Source of the DNA: Ralstonia sp. A12
GTDB taxonomy: Bacteria; Pseudomonadota; Gammaproteobacteria; Burkholderiales; Burkholderiaceae
DNA length: 64,000 bases
Reading direction: 5' to 3'
NCBI RefSeq assembly: GCF_000801955.1
Contig: NZ_JSZO01000014.1
Span: forward strand, 124,001-188,000
In this document: positions 1 to 8,661 of the stretch, one piece after another
Layout of the letters: each line of letters starts with the position of its first letter
How positions within the stretch are numbered: the stretch's first letter is position 1
Position numbers and translations under genes: made by a program
Notes under the pieces: model-generated
The model's input: the letters and a program-made list of their open reading frames with translations, nothing else
Told to the model about the DNA's origin: nothing
The model's database searches: none

Positions 1-261
1 CCCGTGTGGTTGGTCACGGATCGCGGCGCGATTGACCAGCGCCTGATGAAGGCCTACAACGACGACTACGCCGCCGCACGTTTCCTGCGCGCGCCGGAGC
101 TGCCCAAGGACTGGCTGACCGACGGCAAGACGCTGGCCACCGATCACATCTTCCTGATCGACCCGCTCGGCAATCTGATGATGCAGTTCCCGAAGGACCC
201 GGACCCGAAGAAGGTGCGCGGCGATCTCACGCGGCTGCTCAAGTATTCGCGCATCGGATAA
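1..261 (+). CDS. cytochrome oxidase maturation-type protein, C-terminal part (partial at window start)
   Basis: The frame is open from the first base and ends at TAA 259-261, so only the last 86 codons are present. The C-terminus has the pattern of a thioredoxin-fold SCO-like protein: a DHIFLIDPLGN stretch followed by a basic helix, resembling the FDPKGN segment of the SCO1 protein encoded at 2375-2980. The stop lies three bases before ctaA, so the two are presumably cotranscribed. In related genomes this slot holds a small membrane-anchored protein between surf1 and ctaA; that placement is recalled, not checked. No CxxxC motif is in the visible part, so a copper chaperone role cannot be claimed. 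It most likely acts in cytochrome c oxidase assembly. Confidence 0.7.
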   Translation, partial: PVWLVTDRGAIDQRLMKAYNDDYAAARFLRAPELPKDWLTDGKTLATDHIFLIDPLGNLMMQFPKDPDPKKVRGDLTRLLKYSRIG

Positions 262-264
262 GCC

Positions 265-1356
265 ATGCTGCTGCAACTTGCTTCCATCGGCATCCTGATT
301 GCGCTGATCCCGCTGTGCTACGTGCTGGTCAAGGGGGATCGCAACAAGTACCGCAAGCTGGTGTGGATCACGGCGTTCCTGACGCTGGATCTCATCATGT
401 TCGGCAGCTTCACGCGCCTGACCGATTCCGGCCTGGGCTGCCCGGATTGGCCCGGCTGCTACGGCACCTCCAACCCGTTCCACGCGGCTGACGACATCCA
501 CGCCGCGCAAGCCGCCATGCCCAGCGGCCCGGTCACGTGGATGAAGGCGTGGATCGAGATGACACACCGCTATTTCGCCATGGCGGTGGGCGTGCTGATC
601 ATCACGCTCGTGGTGGTGGCGTGGGTCAAGCGCCGCGAGCTGAAGCAGTCCCCGTGGTACGCGACGGCGGTGCTGGCGTTGGTGTGCGTGCAGGGCGCGT
701 TCGGCGCATGGACGGTCACGCTCAAGCTGCAGCCGGCGATTGTGGTCACGCACCTGCTGCTCGGCATGTCGCTGCTGGCATCGCTGATCTGGCTCGGCAG
801 CAAGAACGATGCGCCCCGTGTGGTGGAAGAGCGTGGCGCGTCGTTGCGCGTGCCGGCCGCGATCGGCCTGGCACTGCTCGTCGTGCAGATTGCGCTGGGC
901 GGCTGGGTCAGCACCAACTATGCGGTGCTTGCCTGTACCGACTTCCCACTGTGCAACGGCCAGTGGGTGCCAGCGATGGACTTCGCGCACGGCTTCACGT
1001 TCTGGCGCCAGCTCGGCAAGACCGCGGGCGGTGATTTCATCTCGCACGACGCGCTGGTTGCCATCCACTGGACGCACCGCGTGTTTGCGGTGCTGGTGCT
1101 GAGCTACCTGGCATGGCTGGGTGTGCGTGCGCGGCGCGTGACCGGCATCGGCCGTGTGGCGACGGTGCTGCTTGTTGTGCTGGCCGTGCAGCTTGCGACC
1201 GGCCTGTCGAACATCGTGCTCGGCTGGCCGCTGCTGGCTGCCGTGGCGCACAACGGCGGCGCGGCGGTGCTGTTGTTGCTGATGGTGCGTCTGCATTACC
1301 TGATCGGCCTCGCACATGCGCGCGCGCCGATGCCTGCGGCGGTGGCCGCCGTCTGA
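265..1356 (+). CDS. ctaA: heme A synthase, COX15/CtaA family
   Basis: This 363-residue integral membrane protein converts heme O to heme A for aa3-type cytochrome oxidase. It has about eight hydrophobic segments in two similar halves. The expected heme-ligand histidines are present: His101 (MTHRY), His163 (VVTHLL), His271 (WTHRVF) and His329 (VAHNGG). A Cys pair in the first periplasmic loop ([11 protein letters not shown], about residues 58-66) and a second in CTDFPLCNG match the family. ATG 265 follows the previous stop by three bases. It is followed eight bases later by ctaB, whose product supplies its substrate, so the pair forms a heme O/heme A module. Length is normal for proteobacterial CtaA. 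Confidence 0.96.
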   Translation: MLLQLASIGILIALIPLCYVLVKGDRNKYRKLVWITAFLTLDLIMFGSFTRLTDSGLGCPDWPGCYGTSNPFHAADDIHAAQAAMPSGPVTWMKAWIEMTHRYFAMAVGVLIITLVVVAWVKRRELKQSPWYATAVLALVCVQGAFGAWTVTLKLQPAIVVTHLLLGMSLLASLIWLGSKNDAPRVVEERGASLRVPAAIGLALLVVQIALGGWVSTNYAVLACTDFPLCNGQWVPAMDFAHGFTFWRQLGKTAGGDFISHDALVAIHWTHRVFAVLVLSYLAWLGVRARRVTGIGRVATVLLVVLAVQLATGLSNIVLGWPLLAAVAHNGGAAVLLLLMVRLHYLIGLAHARAPMPAAVAAV

Positions 1357-1364
1357 CCGAATTT

Positions 1365-2306
1365 ATGAATACTGTGGCAACCCCAACAACTTCCACTCAA
1401 CTTCCTGGCTGGCGACACACCGCATCGCAGTATGCGGCGCTGACCAAGCCGCGCGTGACGCAACTCGCCGTGTTCTGCGCCGTGATCGGCATGTTCCTGG
1501 CCACGCCGGGCATGGTGCCGTGGCCGGTGCTGATCGGCGGTGCGATCGGCATCTGGCTGTTTGCTGGCGCGGCCTTTGCCATCAACTGCCTGGTCGAGCG
1601 CAAGATCGACGCAATGATGCGCCGCACGGCCTGGCGCCCCTCGGCCAGCGGCGAGCTGGGTACGCGGCAGATCCTGCTGTTCTCACTGGTGCTGGGCGGC
1701 GCGGGCATGTGGACGCTGCATGTGTTCGCCAACGACCTGACGATGTGGCTGACCTTCGCCACCTTCATCGGCTACGCCATCATCTACACGCTGTTGCTCA
1801 AGCCGGCCACGCCGCAGAACATCGTGATCGGCGGTCTGTCGGGCGCGATGCCGCCGGCGCTGGGCTGGGCGGCGGTCGCCAATAGCGTGCCGGCCGAAGC
1901 GTGGATCCTGGTGCTGATCATCTTCACCTGGACGCCGCCGCACTTCTGGGCCCTCGCGCTGTACCGCCGTGCCGACTACGCTAAGTCCGGCCTACCGATG
2001 CTGCCGATCACACACGGCGAGAAGTACACGCTGCTGCACATCCTGCTCTACACGCTCATCATGATTGCCGCGACCATCCTGCCGTTCGTGTACGGCATGA
2101 GCGGCTACATCTATTTGGCGACGGCACTGGTGCTGGGCGGCGGTTTCTTCGCCTATGCATGGCGCATGTACCGCAACTACTCCGATGCGCTGGCGCAGAA
2201 GACTTTCCGCTACTCGATCATCTATCTGTCGATCCTGTTTGCGGCACTGCTGGTGGATCACTACTTCAAGTTCGGCCCGTCGCTGACCGCGAGCGCGGCG
2301 CTGTGA
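1365..2306 (+). CDS. ctaB: protoheme IX farnesyltransferase (heme O synthase)
   Basis: A 313-residue UbiA-family membrane prenyltransferase that adds the farnesyl group to heme B, giving heme O. The motif [15 protein letters not shown] (about residues 73-87) matches the Asp-rich prenyl-diphosphate binding site of CyoE/CtaB, and [18 protein letters not shown] is the second signature. Nine hydrophobic stretches are visible. The ATG at 1365 is preferred over an upstream in-frame start because the latter would overlap ctaA by more than 240 bases and the extra residues look non-coding. It sits between ctaA and the SCO gene, completing the oxidase maturation operon. Confidence 0.96.
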   Translation: MNTVATPTTSTQLPGWRHTASQYAALTKPRVTQLAVFCAVIGMFLATPGMVPWPVLIGGAIGIWLFAGAAFAINCLVERKIDAMMRRTAWRPSASGELGTRQILLFSLVLGGAGMWTLHVFANDLTMWLTFATFIGYAIIYTLLLKPATPQNIVIGGLSGAMPPALGWAAVANSVPAEAWILVLIIFTWTPPHFWALALYRRADYAKSGLPMLPITHGEKYTLLHILLYTLIMIAATILPFVYGMSGYIYLATALVLGGGFFAYAWRMYRNYSDALAQKTFRYSIIYLSILFAALLVDHYFKFGPSLTASAAL

Positions 2307-2374
2307 CGCACGGGGCTGCGGGCAAGCGTGTGCAGTTGGCGCTACGCTAGCAGCCTCTCCCCAAGACGACGACC

Positions 2375-2980
2375 ATGCTCTCTTTCCACAACTTCCGTGC
2401 TGTTCTGTTTGCTGCGCTGGCGGCTACCGTGCTGGCACTGTCTGCCTGCAGCGACAAGCCTGCCTTCACGAACCTCGACATCACCGGTGCCAAGAGCTTC
2501 GGCAAGGATTTCTCGCTGACCGACCACACCGGCAAGCGCCGCACGCTGGAAGACTTTCGCGGCAAGGTCGTCGTGATGTTCTTCGGTTACACGCATTGCC
2601 CAGATGTCTGCCCGACCACGCTGGCTGAGCTGCGCGCCGTGATGGACACCCTCGGCAAGGATGCGGACCGCGTGCAGGTGCTGTTCGTGACCGTCGACCC
2701 CCAGCGCGATACGCAGGACTTGCTGGCCAAGTACGTGCCGGCATTCGACCCACGCTTCATCGGCCTGCGCCCGGCGGATGAGACGGAGCTGAAGAAGGTC
2801 GCCTCCGACTTCAAGGTGTTCTACAGCAAGGTGCCGGGCAGCTCGCCCGACAACTACACGATGGATCACACCGCCGGCAGCTACATGTTCGACCCGAAGG
2901 GCAACCTGCGGCTGTTCATCAAGCACGGCCAGGGCCCGGAGCCGATCGCGCACGACATCAAGCAGCTGCTGGCCGAATGA
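2375..2980 (+). CDS. SCO1/SenC-family copper chaperone lipoprotein
   Basis: A 201-residue SCO protein that delivers copper to the CuA site of cytochrome c oxidase. A lipoprotein signal ends in LSAC with Cys25 as the acylation site, so it should be anchored on the periplasmic face of a membrane. The thioredoxin-like domain carries the copper ligands Cys75 and Cys79 (THCPDVCPTT) and His165 (MDHTAGSY). It closes the ctaA-ctaB operon and is followed by an 11-bp stem terminator shared with the convergent rpoH gene. Start ATG 2375 gives a complete signal peptide. Confidence 0.95.
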   Translation: MLSFHNFRAVLFAALAATVLALSACSDKPAFTNLDITGAKSFGKDFSLTDHTGKRRTLEDFRGKVVVMFFGYTHCPDVCPTTLAELRAVMDTLGKDADRVQVLFVTVDPQRDTQDLLAKYVPAFDPRFIGLRPADETELKKVASDFKVFYSKVPGSSPDNYTMDHTAGSYMFDPKGNLRLFIKHGQGPEPIAHDIKQLLAE

Positions 2981-3003
2981 CCTGACGGCCAGCACCCAAA
3001 GAA

Positions 3004-3028
3004 AAAGCCCGCCAATTTGGCGGGCTTT
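3004..3028. terminator. bidirectional intrinsic terminator between sco and rpoH
   Basis: A perfect 11-bp stem (AAAGCCCGCCA / TGGCGGGCTTT) with a 3-base loop. It has A-rich sequence on one side and T-rich sequence on the other, so it can terminate both convergent genes. Confidence 0.9.
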
Positions 3029-3048
3029 CTTATTGCGAGGAGCGCAGC

Positions 3049-3978
3049 TTAGGCGAAGGCCTGCAGCGCTCCCTTCATCTTCTTCATCGCGGCCGATTCG
3101 ATCTGGCGGATGCGCTCGGCCGATACGCCAAACTCGTCAGCCAGTTCGTGCAGCGTGGCGCCGCCCGATCCGTCGTCGTTCACGTTCAGCCAGCGGGCCT
3201 CGATGATGCGGCGGCTGCGGTCGTCCAGCTTGGCGAGAGCGGTTTCAATGCCTTCGCTTTGCATGCGGTCTTGGCCGCGCGACTCGATCACGCGGGTCGG
3301 CTCGTTGTGCGTATCGGCCAGGTAGGCGATCGGGGCGAAGGATTCTTCACCGTCGTCCATCTGGCCTTCGAGCGCGATGTCGCCGCCCGAGAGGCGCGTT
3401 TCCATCTCGCGCACCTCGGTGCCCTTGACGTTGAGCTCTGCCGCCACGGCGTCGATCTCGTCGGACGTGAAGGTCGCCTGCGCATCCTGCTTGTGGCTGC
3501 GCAGGTTGAAGAACAGCTTGCGCTGGGCCTTGGTGGTGGCCACCTTGACCATGCGCCAGTTCTTCAGGATGTACTCGTGCATCTCGGCCTTGATCCAGTG
3601 CATCGCGTACGAGACGAGACGCACACCCTGATCCGGGTCGAAGCGCTTGACGGCCTTCATCAGGCCGATGTTGCCTTCCTGGATCAGGTCGGCATGCGGC
3701 AAGCCGTAGCCGAGGTACTGGCGGGCGATCGACACCACCAGGCGCAGGTGCGAGAGCACCAGACGGCGCGCCGAGTCGAGATTGTCGTCGTCGCGGTACT
3801 CGCGGGCCAGACGTTGTTCTTCTTCAGCCGACAGCATCGGCACGCGGTTGACGCTCTGGATATAGGCGTCAATGTTGCCGAGGTTGCCGGGGAACGCCAG
3901 CGCCCATCCATTACCGGCGTTGCCGGACGGCTGGGTGGCGATTGCGGAAACGGTGTTCACGGGAATGACTGCGTTCAC
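3049..3978 (-). CDS. rpoH: RNA polymerase sigma-32 (heat shock sigma factor)
   Basis: A 309-residue group 3 sigma-70 factor directing heat-shock transcription. Region 1.2/2.1 begins near residue 40 (IDAYIQSVNRVPMLSAEEE). Region 2.2-2.4 contains DLIQEGNIGLMKAVKRFDP and YAMHWIKAEMHEYILKNWR. The RpoH box (QRKLFFNLR, about residue 153) separates it from sigma-70 and sigma-38. Region 4.2 ends with FGVSAERIRQIESAAMKKM. The N-terminus is about 30 residues longer than in E. coli sigma-32. The upstream region carries a perfect CIRCE operator, which implies repression by HrcA in addition to the usual post-translational control of sigma-32. Confidence 0.97.
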   Translation of the reverse strand: MNAVIPVNTVSAIATQPSGNAGNGWALAFPGNLGNIDAYIQSVNRVPMLSAEEEQRLAREYRDDDNLDSARRLVLSHLRLVVSIARQYLGYGLPHADLIQEGNIGLMKAVKRFDPDQGVRLVSYAMHWIKAEMHEYILKNWRMVKVATTKAQRKLFFNLRSHKQDAQATFTSDEIDAVAAELNVKGTEVREMETRLSGGDIALEGQMDDGEESFAPIAYLADTHNEPTRVIESRGQDRMQSEGIETALAKLDDRSRRIIEARWLNVNDDGSGGATLHELADEFGVSAERIRQIESAAMKKMKGALQAFA

Positions 3979-4021
3979 TCAGGACTCCTGTCGAAATCCA
4001 GTGGAAGTTTGGAAAGGCATC

Positions 4022-4048
4022 TTAGCACTCCAACCGGAAGAGTGCTAA
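4022..4048 (-). promoter_or_regulatory. CIRCE operator (HrcA binding site) upstream of rpoH
   Basis: The sequence reads TTAGCACTC, nine bases, GAGTGCTAA, which matches the canonical CIRCE element at all 18 arm positions. It lies 43 bases upstream of the rpoH start and would be in the transcript leader or overlap the promoter. Read on the minus strand, a weak -35 (TTAGCA) and -10 (TAAGAT), 18 bases apart, coincide with the two arms; this promoter is only a suggestion. HrcA is the known repressor of CIRCE-bearing heat-shock genes. Confidence 0.9.
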
Positions 4049-4176
4049 TAGGACATTTTGTGCCGGTTGATAGTTTCCGTAAATCAGATGATAGATATCA
4101 ATAGTGTGATGATTGCGCCGCAGCAAAAGTAGCCGCGCACCAGTCATAGACCACCATTGGCGCCGTCAGTTCTCAC

Positions 4177-7101
4177 TTATGCCGCCGTGTTACGCCCGCG
4201 TGACTTGGCCCAGTAAAGTGCTCGGTCCGCTTCACGCAAAGCCACGTCGGGGTCACTGATATCGGGCGCCGGGCAGGCCACCCCGATGCTGGCCGTCACA
4301 TGCAGCGACACATCGCCGCGCAGGAGGATCGGCGGGCGGATCGCGCTCACCACTTTGTGTGCTGTGTGCAGCGCATCATCTGGGGCATCAAGTGGGTCCA
4401 ACAGGATGACGAACTCGTCACCTGCGAGGCGGGCGACGGTGTCCGTGCGGCGCACAGCTTGCTGCAGGCGGCGGGCGACTTCCACTAGCACTGCGTCACC
4501 GGCGGCATGGCCGTAGGTGTCGTTGATGTGCTTGAAGTGATCCACGTCCAGGTACAGCACGCCCATGGGGGCGGGCTGGCGCTGGCGGCGCTCCAGCGCG
4601 GTGCGCAGGCGCTCGTAAAGCTCGTAGCGGTTGGCCAGGCCGGTGAGCGCGTCGAAGCGCGCCATGCGCGAGAGCTCCATCTCGCTGCGCTTGGCCTCGG
4701 TCACGTCTTGCACGAAGGCGTAGAAGCCGCAGCGTTCGGCACCGACATCCGGGTCGGTGGCATCCGGCACAAGCTGGCCACGCAGATAGCGCGTGCGGTG
4801 GCGCGGGCCGCTAGCGTGCGGTTTCTCGTACCACGGCGCGTTGATCTCGAAGTCGACCGTCTCCCCCCGCACCGCGCGGTTCAGGTAAGGCGCCAGCAGG
4901 GCATAGGTGCCCGGCGTAAAGATCGCCTGCGCCGGCTGGCCGCAGACCTCCTCGGGCGTGCGTTGTAGCCAGCGTGCGTGGGTGACGTTGCAGAAGGTGA
5001 AGATGCCGTCGGCATTGATGTGCGAGACCAGCAGCGGGGCGTTGTCGAGCACCAGCGTGAGCGCCCGTTCGCTGCGGGCGAGGGCAATTTCGGCGGTGGT
5101 GCGCTCGGTCAGGTCCTGCAGTACGGAGAAGTAGCCGCGCAGTGTGCCGCGGTCGTCGTAGTCGGGGTAGTAGTGGCCGCTCAGGTAGCGCGGCTTGCCC
5201 GTGCGCAGCGAGGTGACGTCGAACTGCACCGGATACCCGGCCAGCACCTCGGTCATGTAGGGCAGCAGCGTGCGGTAGTCCTCGGGCGTGTAGATCTCGC
5301 TGACGTGGCGGTCGACCATTTCGTCCTGCGTGCGGCCAAACGCTTCGAGCAGCGTGCGGCTGGCAAAGCGGACGATGCCGTCGGGGTCGACATAGCTGAG
5401 CTGCGCGGGCACGTTGTCGGCCACCAGGCGCAGTTGCTCGCGGCTCGCGCGCAGGGCGTCACGCCGGCGCTCAAGGCTTTCGTTGGCGATGCGCAGGGCG
5501 CGCTCGGACGCCGCCAGCCGGTTGGCAAACGGCCGCACCGTCAGCCGGATAGCCACCACGCTGCCAATGATCCCGCACAGCATGAGCGCGGCCAGCCGCT
5601 CGAACTGCGCGCGCATGGGCGTGTACAGCTCGGCGCTGGAGATCTTGCTGATCAGCGCCAGACCCGTGTGGCCGATGGGCGTGTAGCTGAGCGAGGTCGG
5701 CACGCCGTGGATGTCGCGCCATTGGCCGTAGCCCGACTGGCCCGCCAGCGCCAAGCGCGAGGGCAGCCGCCGCTGCTCGACCGTCTGCGCCGGCAACTCG
5801 AAGATATAGGCATCAAAGCGCTGCGGAAACGACATCGCCCGGCCAGCCGCATCGAACCCTGACATGGCTAGCGTTTCCGTCGCGCCGGCGTCGGGCAGGT
5901 TGGTGTAGCGGGCCGTCATGTGGGCCAGTGGCTGCTCGGCGACCAGCCAGCCGATCTGCATGCCGTCCGCCATGACCGGTGTTTCGGTGCGCATAGCAAA
6001 GCCGTGGTTCCACTGCAGCACGACGCGCTCGGGCGCCAGACCGGCGTGCAGCGCAATCGCCAGTTCCGGATGCAACACCTCCGTGCCGAGGCTGATGACG
6101 CCCTCGCCGGCCAGCGTGCGCAGTTGCAGGTACGAGTAGCCCTGCTCGCGATAGGCCTGCAGGGCGCTCTCGCCGTGCAGGCGGGCGGCGTTGTCGGCGG
6201 GATGGCGCAGTGCTTCCTGGATACGCGTGGCGGCGGCCACCAGTCGCGGGTTTTCCGCGCGCATGGCCAGCACCTGGTCGAACTCTTCGGCGTAGCTCGA
6301 CAGCGCGCGCGTTCGCGTGTTGCCGAACGCCACGCTGGCGCTGTCGACCTGGATGATGAAGGCGGTGACAGTGGCGCCCAGGCCCGCCAGCACCACGCAG
6401 CCGCCGCTGATCCAGACGATGGTGTCTTCCGGTGACAGGCAGATGTGGAACAGGCGCGGATGCCGGGCCAGTGCGGCACACAGCACGCCCACCACCACCA
6501 GCAGGGTGCAGCCGGCAGCCACGTCGGAGGCGCGCCAGTGCAGCCAGATGGGGTACAGATACTCCAGTGCCATGGCGCGGCCGAGCAGGTCGCCAGCACT
6601 GAGCACCACTGACACGCCCACCAGCGCGACCAGCCACCGCGTGCGATGCCGTTGCTGTGCCATCGGGACGAGACACAGTGCGCCCGCGCCCGTGGCCAGC
6701 GCCAGTGCGTGGCTCGGGTGCATGCCGCCGATCCACCCTGTCAGCCAGTTGCGCACCAACCAAGTGTGCACCTCCGGAAAGTCCAGCGCGACGGGCCAGC
6801 CGGTCGCCACTTCCACTAGGCGCAATATGCACAGCACGGCTACCGCGCTGCCGGCCAAGCGCGCGGCCCGGTCCGCCCATCGCACATCGGGCCATCGCGT
6901 GCCGATCAGCAGTGCGATCAGGCCCACGCCTAGCAATACCAGGTTCAGCCCCGTGGCAAACACCACCACAAGCTGGTCGCTGCCCAGCTTCACGCCCCGC
7001 GGCCAATGCAGCAGCCAGCTGACCATGACGGTCAGCCCGACGAGCGTGAGAAGAACGCCGATGCCGCCGGTAATGGCGACAAGCGGGCGGCGAGAAATCA
7101 T
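4177..7101 (-). CDS. membrane-bound PAS-PAS-GGDEF protein, putative diguanylate cyclase
   Basis: A 974-residue signalling protein predicted to make cyclic di-GMP. The first 290 or so residues hold about seven membrane segments. A large presumably extracytoplasmic region follows (about 290-550) and ends in another membrane segment, which suggests ligand sensing. Two PAS domains start near 610 (VADNVPAQLSYVDPDG) and 740 (VLDNAPLLVSHINADG). The GGDEF domain fills the C-terminus with active-site motif AGDEF at 893-897; Ala in the first position is tolerated in many active cyclases. An RxxD inhibitory-site motif (RRTD) lies five residues upstream, as in product-inhibited enzymes. No EAL domain is present. 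ATG 7101 is chosen because the roughly 60 further upstream codons look non-coding. Confidence 0.88.
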   Translation of the reverse strand: MISRRPLVAITGGIGVLLTLVGLTVMVSWLLHWPRGVKLGSDQLVVVFATGLNLVLLGVGLIALLIGTRWPDVRWADRAARLAGSAVAVLCILRLVEVATGWPVALDFPEVHTWLVRNWLTGWIGGMHPSHALALATGAGALCLVPMAQQRHRTRWLVALVGVSVVLSAGDLLGRAMALEYLYPIWLHWRASDVAAGCTLLVVVGVLCAALARHPRLFHICLSPEDTIVWISGGCVVLAGLGATVTAFIIQVDSASVAFGNTRTRALSSYAEEFDQVLAMRAENPRLVAAATRIQEALRHPADNAARLHGESALQAYREQGYSYLQLRTLAGEGVISLGTEVLHPELAIALHAGLAPERVVLQWNHGFAMRTETPVMADGMQIGWLVAEQPLAHMTARYTNLPDAGATETLAMSGFDAAGRAMSFPQRFDAYIFELPAQTVEQRRLPSRLALAGQSGYGQWRDIHGVPTSLSYTPIGHTGLALISKISSAELYTPMRAQFERLAALMLCGIIGSVVAIRLTVRPFANRLAASERALRIANESLERRRDALRASREQLRLVADNVPAQLSYVDPDGIVRFASRTLLEAFGRTQDEMVDRHVSEIYTPEDYRTLLPYMTEVLAGYPVQFDVTSLRTGKPRYLSGHYYPDYDDRGTLRGYFSVLQDLTERTTAEIALARSERALTLVLDNAPLLVSHINADGIFTFCNVTHARWLQRTPEEVCGQPAQAIFTPGTYALLAPYLNRAVRGETVDFEINAPWYEKPHASGPRHRTRYLRGQLVPDATDPDVGAERCGFYAFVQDVTEAKRSEMELSRMARFDALTGLANRYELYERLRTALERRQRQPAPMGVLYLDVDHFKHINDTYGHAAGDAVLVEVARRLQQAVRRTDTVARLAGDEFVILLDPLDAPDDALHTAHKVVSAIRPPILLRGDVSLHVTASIGVACPAPDISDPDVALREADRALYWAKSRGRNTAA

Positions 7102-7279
7102 GCAGGATCTTTGCGTGGGGCCCGAAATGAGGCAAGTTCGGGGGCAGATCCGGACGAACCTGCCCCAACCGGGAGATCGGCGCAAATGCGCGCCGCTTGA
7201 GCGTTTGCGTAGGCAAAGTGGCCCACCCCCGACGACATGGGGGAACCGTTTGCGATAAATGCGATGTGTACCGCACCTC

Positions 7280-7293
7280 ACGTGACGTCACGT
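7280..7293. promoter_or_regulatory. 14-bp perfect palindrome in the GGDEF/osmC divergent intergenic region
   Basis: ACGTGACGTCACGT is its own reverse complement. It lies 63 bases upstream of the OsmC gene and about 180 bases upstream of the divergent GGDEF gene, a position suited to an operator. The cognate regulator is unknown. Confidence 0.4.
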
Positions 7294-7355
7294 AACTTCG
7301 CTACACTCCCCCGAGTATCGTCACACCAGCCGTCGAACCGCACTCAGGAGCCGTC

Positions 7356-7763
7356 ATGACCATCGTCGTCAGCAAAGACACCGAAGGCCTGTTCCGTCAC
7401 AAAGTCACTTTCCCTGAAGGCGTCACGTTCTATACCGACGTCCCCAAGCCCACCGGCGAGGGCAGCGCGCCCGATCCGCACGCCTACTTCGATGCCGCGC
7501 TGGCGAGCTGCAAGGCGCTGACCGTCACGCTCTATGCCCGGCAGCGCAAATATCCGCTGGACTCCATCGACGTGGCCGTCGAGCACGACGGCAGCCAGGA
7601 ACGCCAGGGCCGCTACAAGCTGCGCACCGTGCTCACGCTGCATGGCAATCTGACCGACGAGCAGCGCGCCGATCTGCTGCGCGTGGCCGGCAAGTGCCCG
7701 GTCCACAAGCTGATGACCGAGGTCGAGATCAGCATCGAAACCGAACTCGCCGCACGTGCCTGA
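7356..7763 (+). CDS. OsmC family protein (peroxide-reducing type)
   Basis: A 135-residue OsmC/Ohr-superfamily protein. The two redox cysteines are Cys52 (ALASCKALT) and Cys114 (AGKCPVHKLM), the pair used by this family to reduce organic or fatty-acid hydroperoxides with dithiol cofactors. The C-terminal CPVHKLM pattern places it in the OsmC/YhfA-like group and not in classical Ohr. The pirin gene follows 18 bases downstream, and the two are probably cotranscribed as an oxidative-stress pair. A 14-bp palindrome upstream (7280-7293) may be regulatory. Substrate is not deducible from the sequence. Confidence 0.9.
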   Translation: MTIVVSKDTEGLFRHKVTFPEGVTFYTDVPKPTGEGSAPDPHAYFDAALASCKALTVTLYARQRKYPLDSIDVAVEHDGSQERQGRYKLRTVLTLHGNLTDEQRADLLRVAGKCPVHKLMTEVEISIETELAARA

Positions 7764-7781
7764 GCCGAGGAGAAGATCACC

Positions 7782-8651
7782 ATGACTTCTATCCAGCACA
7801 TCATCGGCCCGCACGTGCGCGACCTCGGCGGCTTTTCGGTCAAGCGTGTGTTGCCCTCGGCCGCGCGCCAGACGGTCGGCCCGTTCATCTTCTTCGACCA
7901 CATGGGGCCAGTGGACTTCCCACCCGGCGAGGGCATCGACGTGCGCCCGCACCCGCATATCGGGCTGGCTACCGTCACCTACCTGTTCGACGGCAGCATG
8001 GTCCACCGCGACAGCCTCGGCAGCGTGCAGACCATTGTCCCTGGCGACGTGAACTGGATGACGGCCGGCAACGGCATCGCCCATTCCGAGCGCTCGACAC
8101 CCGAGGCTCGCGAGAAGGGTGCCCGCCTGCACGGTATCCAGACCTGGGTGGCGCTGCCCAAGGATCAGGAAAAGGTCGAGGCCAGCTTTGCCCACCACGC
8201 CGCTGACACGCTGCCCAAGCTCGACTGCCCCGGCGTGCAGGGCGTGGTCATCGCGGGGGATGCGTTTGGGCTGACGTCGCCGGTGAAGGTGAACTCGCGC
8301 ACGCTGTACGTGGCGCTGGAACTGGCGGCTGGCGCGTCGCTGGTGATTCCGCCCGAGCATGAAGACCGCGGCGTGTATCTCGTCGACGGCGCCGTCACCA
8401 TCGATGGTGAGGCGCTCGACCCGCAGCACCTGGCGGTGCTCGAACCGGGCGGGGACGTGACGCTTACCGCGCAGGTGTCGTCACGCGTGATGCTGCTGGG
8501 CGGCGAGCCGACCGACGGCCGCCGCCACATCTACTGGAACTTCGTTGCCAGCGACCAGGCGGATATCGACGACGCCAAGCAGCGCTGGCAGGACGACCAG
8601 TTTGCCCATGTGCCCGGCGAGACGGAGCGCATTCCGCTGCCGTCCAAATAA
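7782..8651 (+). CDS. pirin family protein
   Basis: A 289-residue bicupin. The N-terminal cupin has the metal-binding pattern RPHPHIGLATVTY (about residues 54-66), and the second pair of ligands falls in GIAHSE. The C-terminal cupin ends in a GEPxDGR-like segment (LGGEPTDGRRHIYWNFV), typical of pirins. Some bacterial pirins have quercetin 2,3-dioxygenase activity, others bind metabolic enzymes; the sequence does not decide between these. The ribosome site GAGGAG lies just upstream of ATG 7782, and the gene follows the OsmC gene closely. Confidence 0.92.
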   Translation: MTSIQHIIGPHVRDLGGFSVKRVLPSAARQTVGPFIFFDHMGPVDFPPGEGIDVRPHPHIGLATVTYLFDGSMVHRDSLGSVQTIVPGDVNWMTAGNGIAHSERSTPEAREKGARLHGIQTWVALPKDQEKVEASFAHHAADTLPKLDCPGVQGVVIAGDAFGLTSPVKVNSRTLYVALELAAGASLVIPPEHEDRGVYLVDGAVTIDGEALDPQHLAVLEPGGDVTLTAQVSSRVMLLGGEPTDGRRHIYWNFVASDQADIDDAKQRWQDDQFAHVPGETERIPLPSK

Positions 8652-8661
8652 GCCCAACTGA

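Noticed and set aside
3148-4104. Long plus-strand open frame of 318 codons opposite rpoH
   Set aside because: It is the antisense of a confidently assigned sigma-32 gene, low in structural signals and lacking a ribosome site; a shadow frame of GC-rich DNA.
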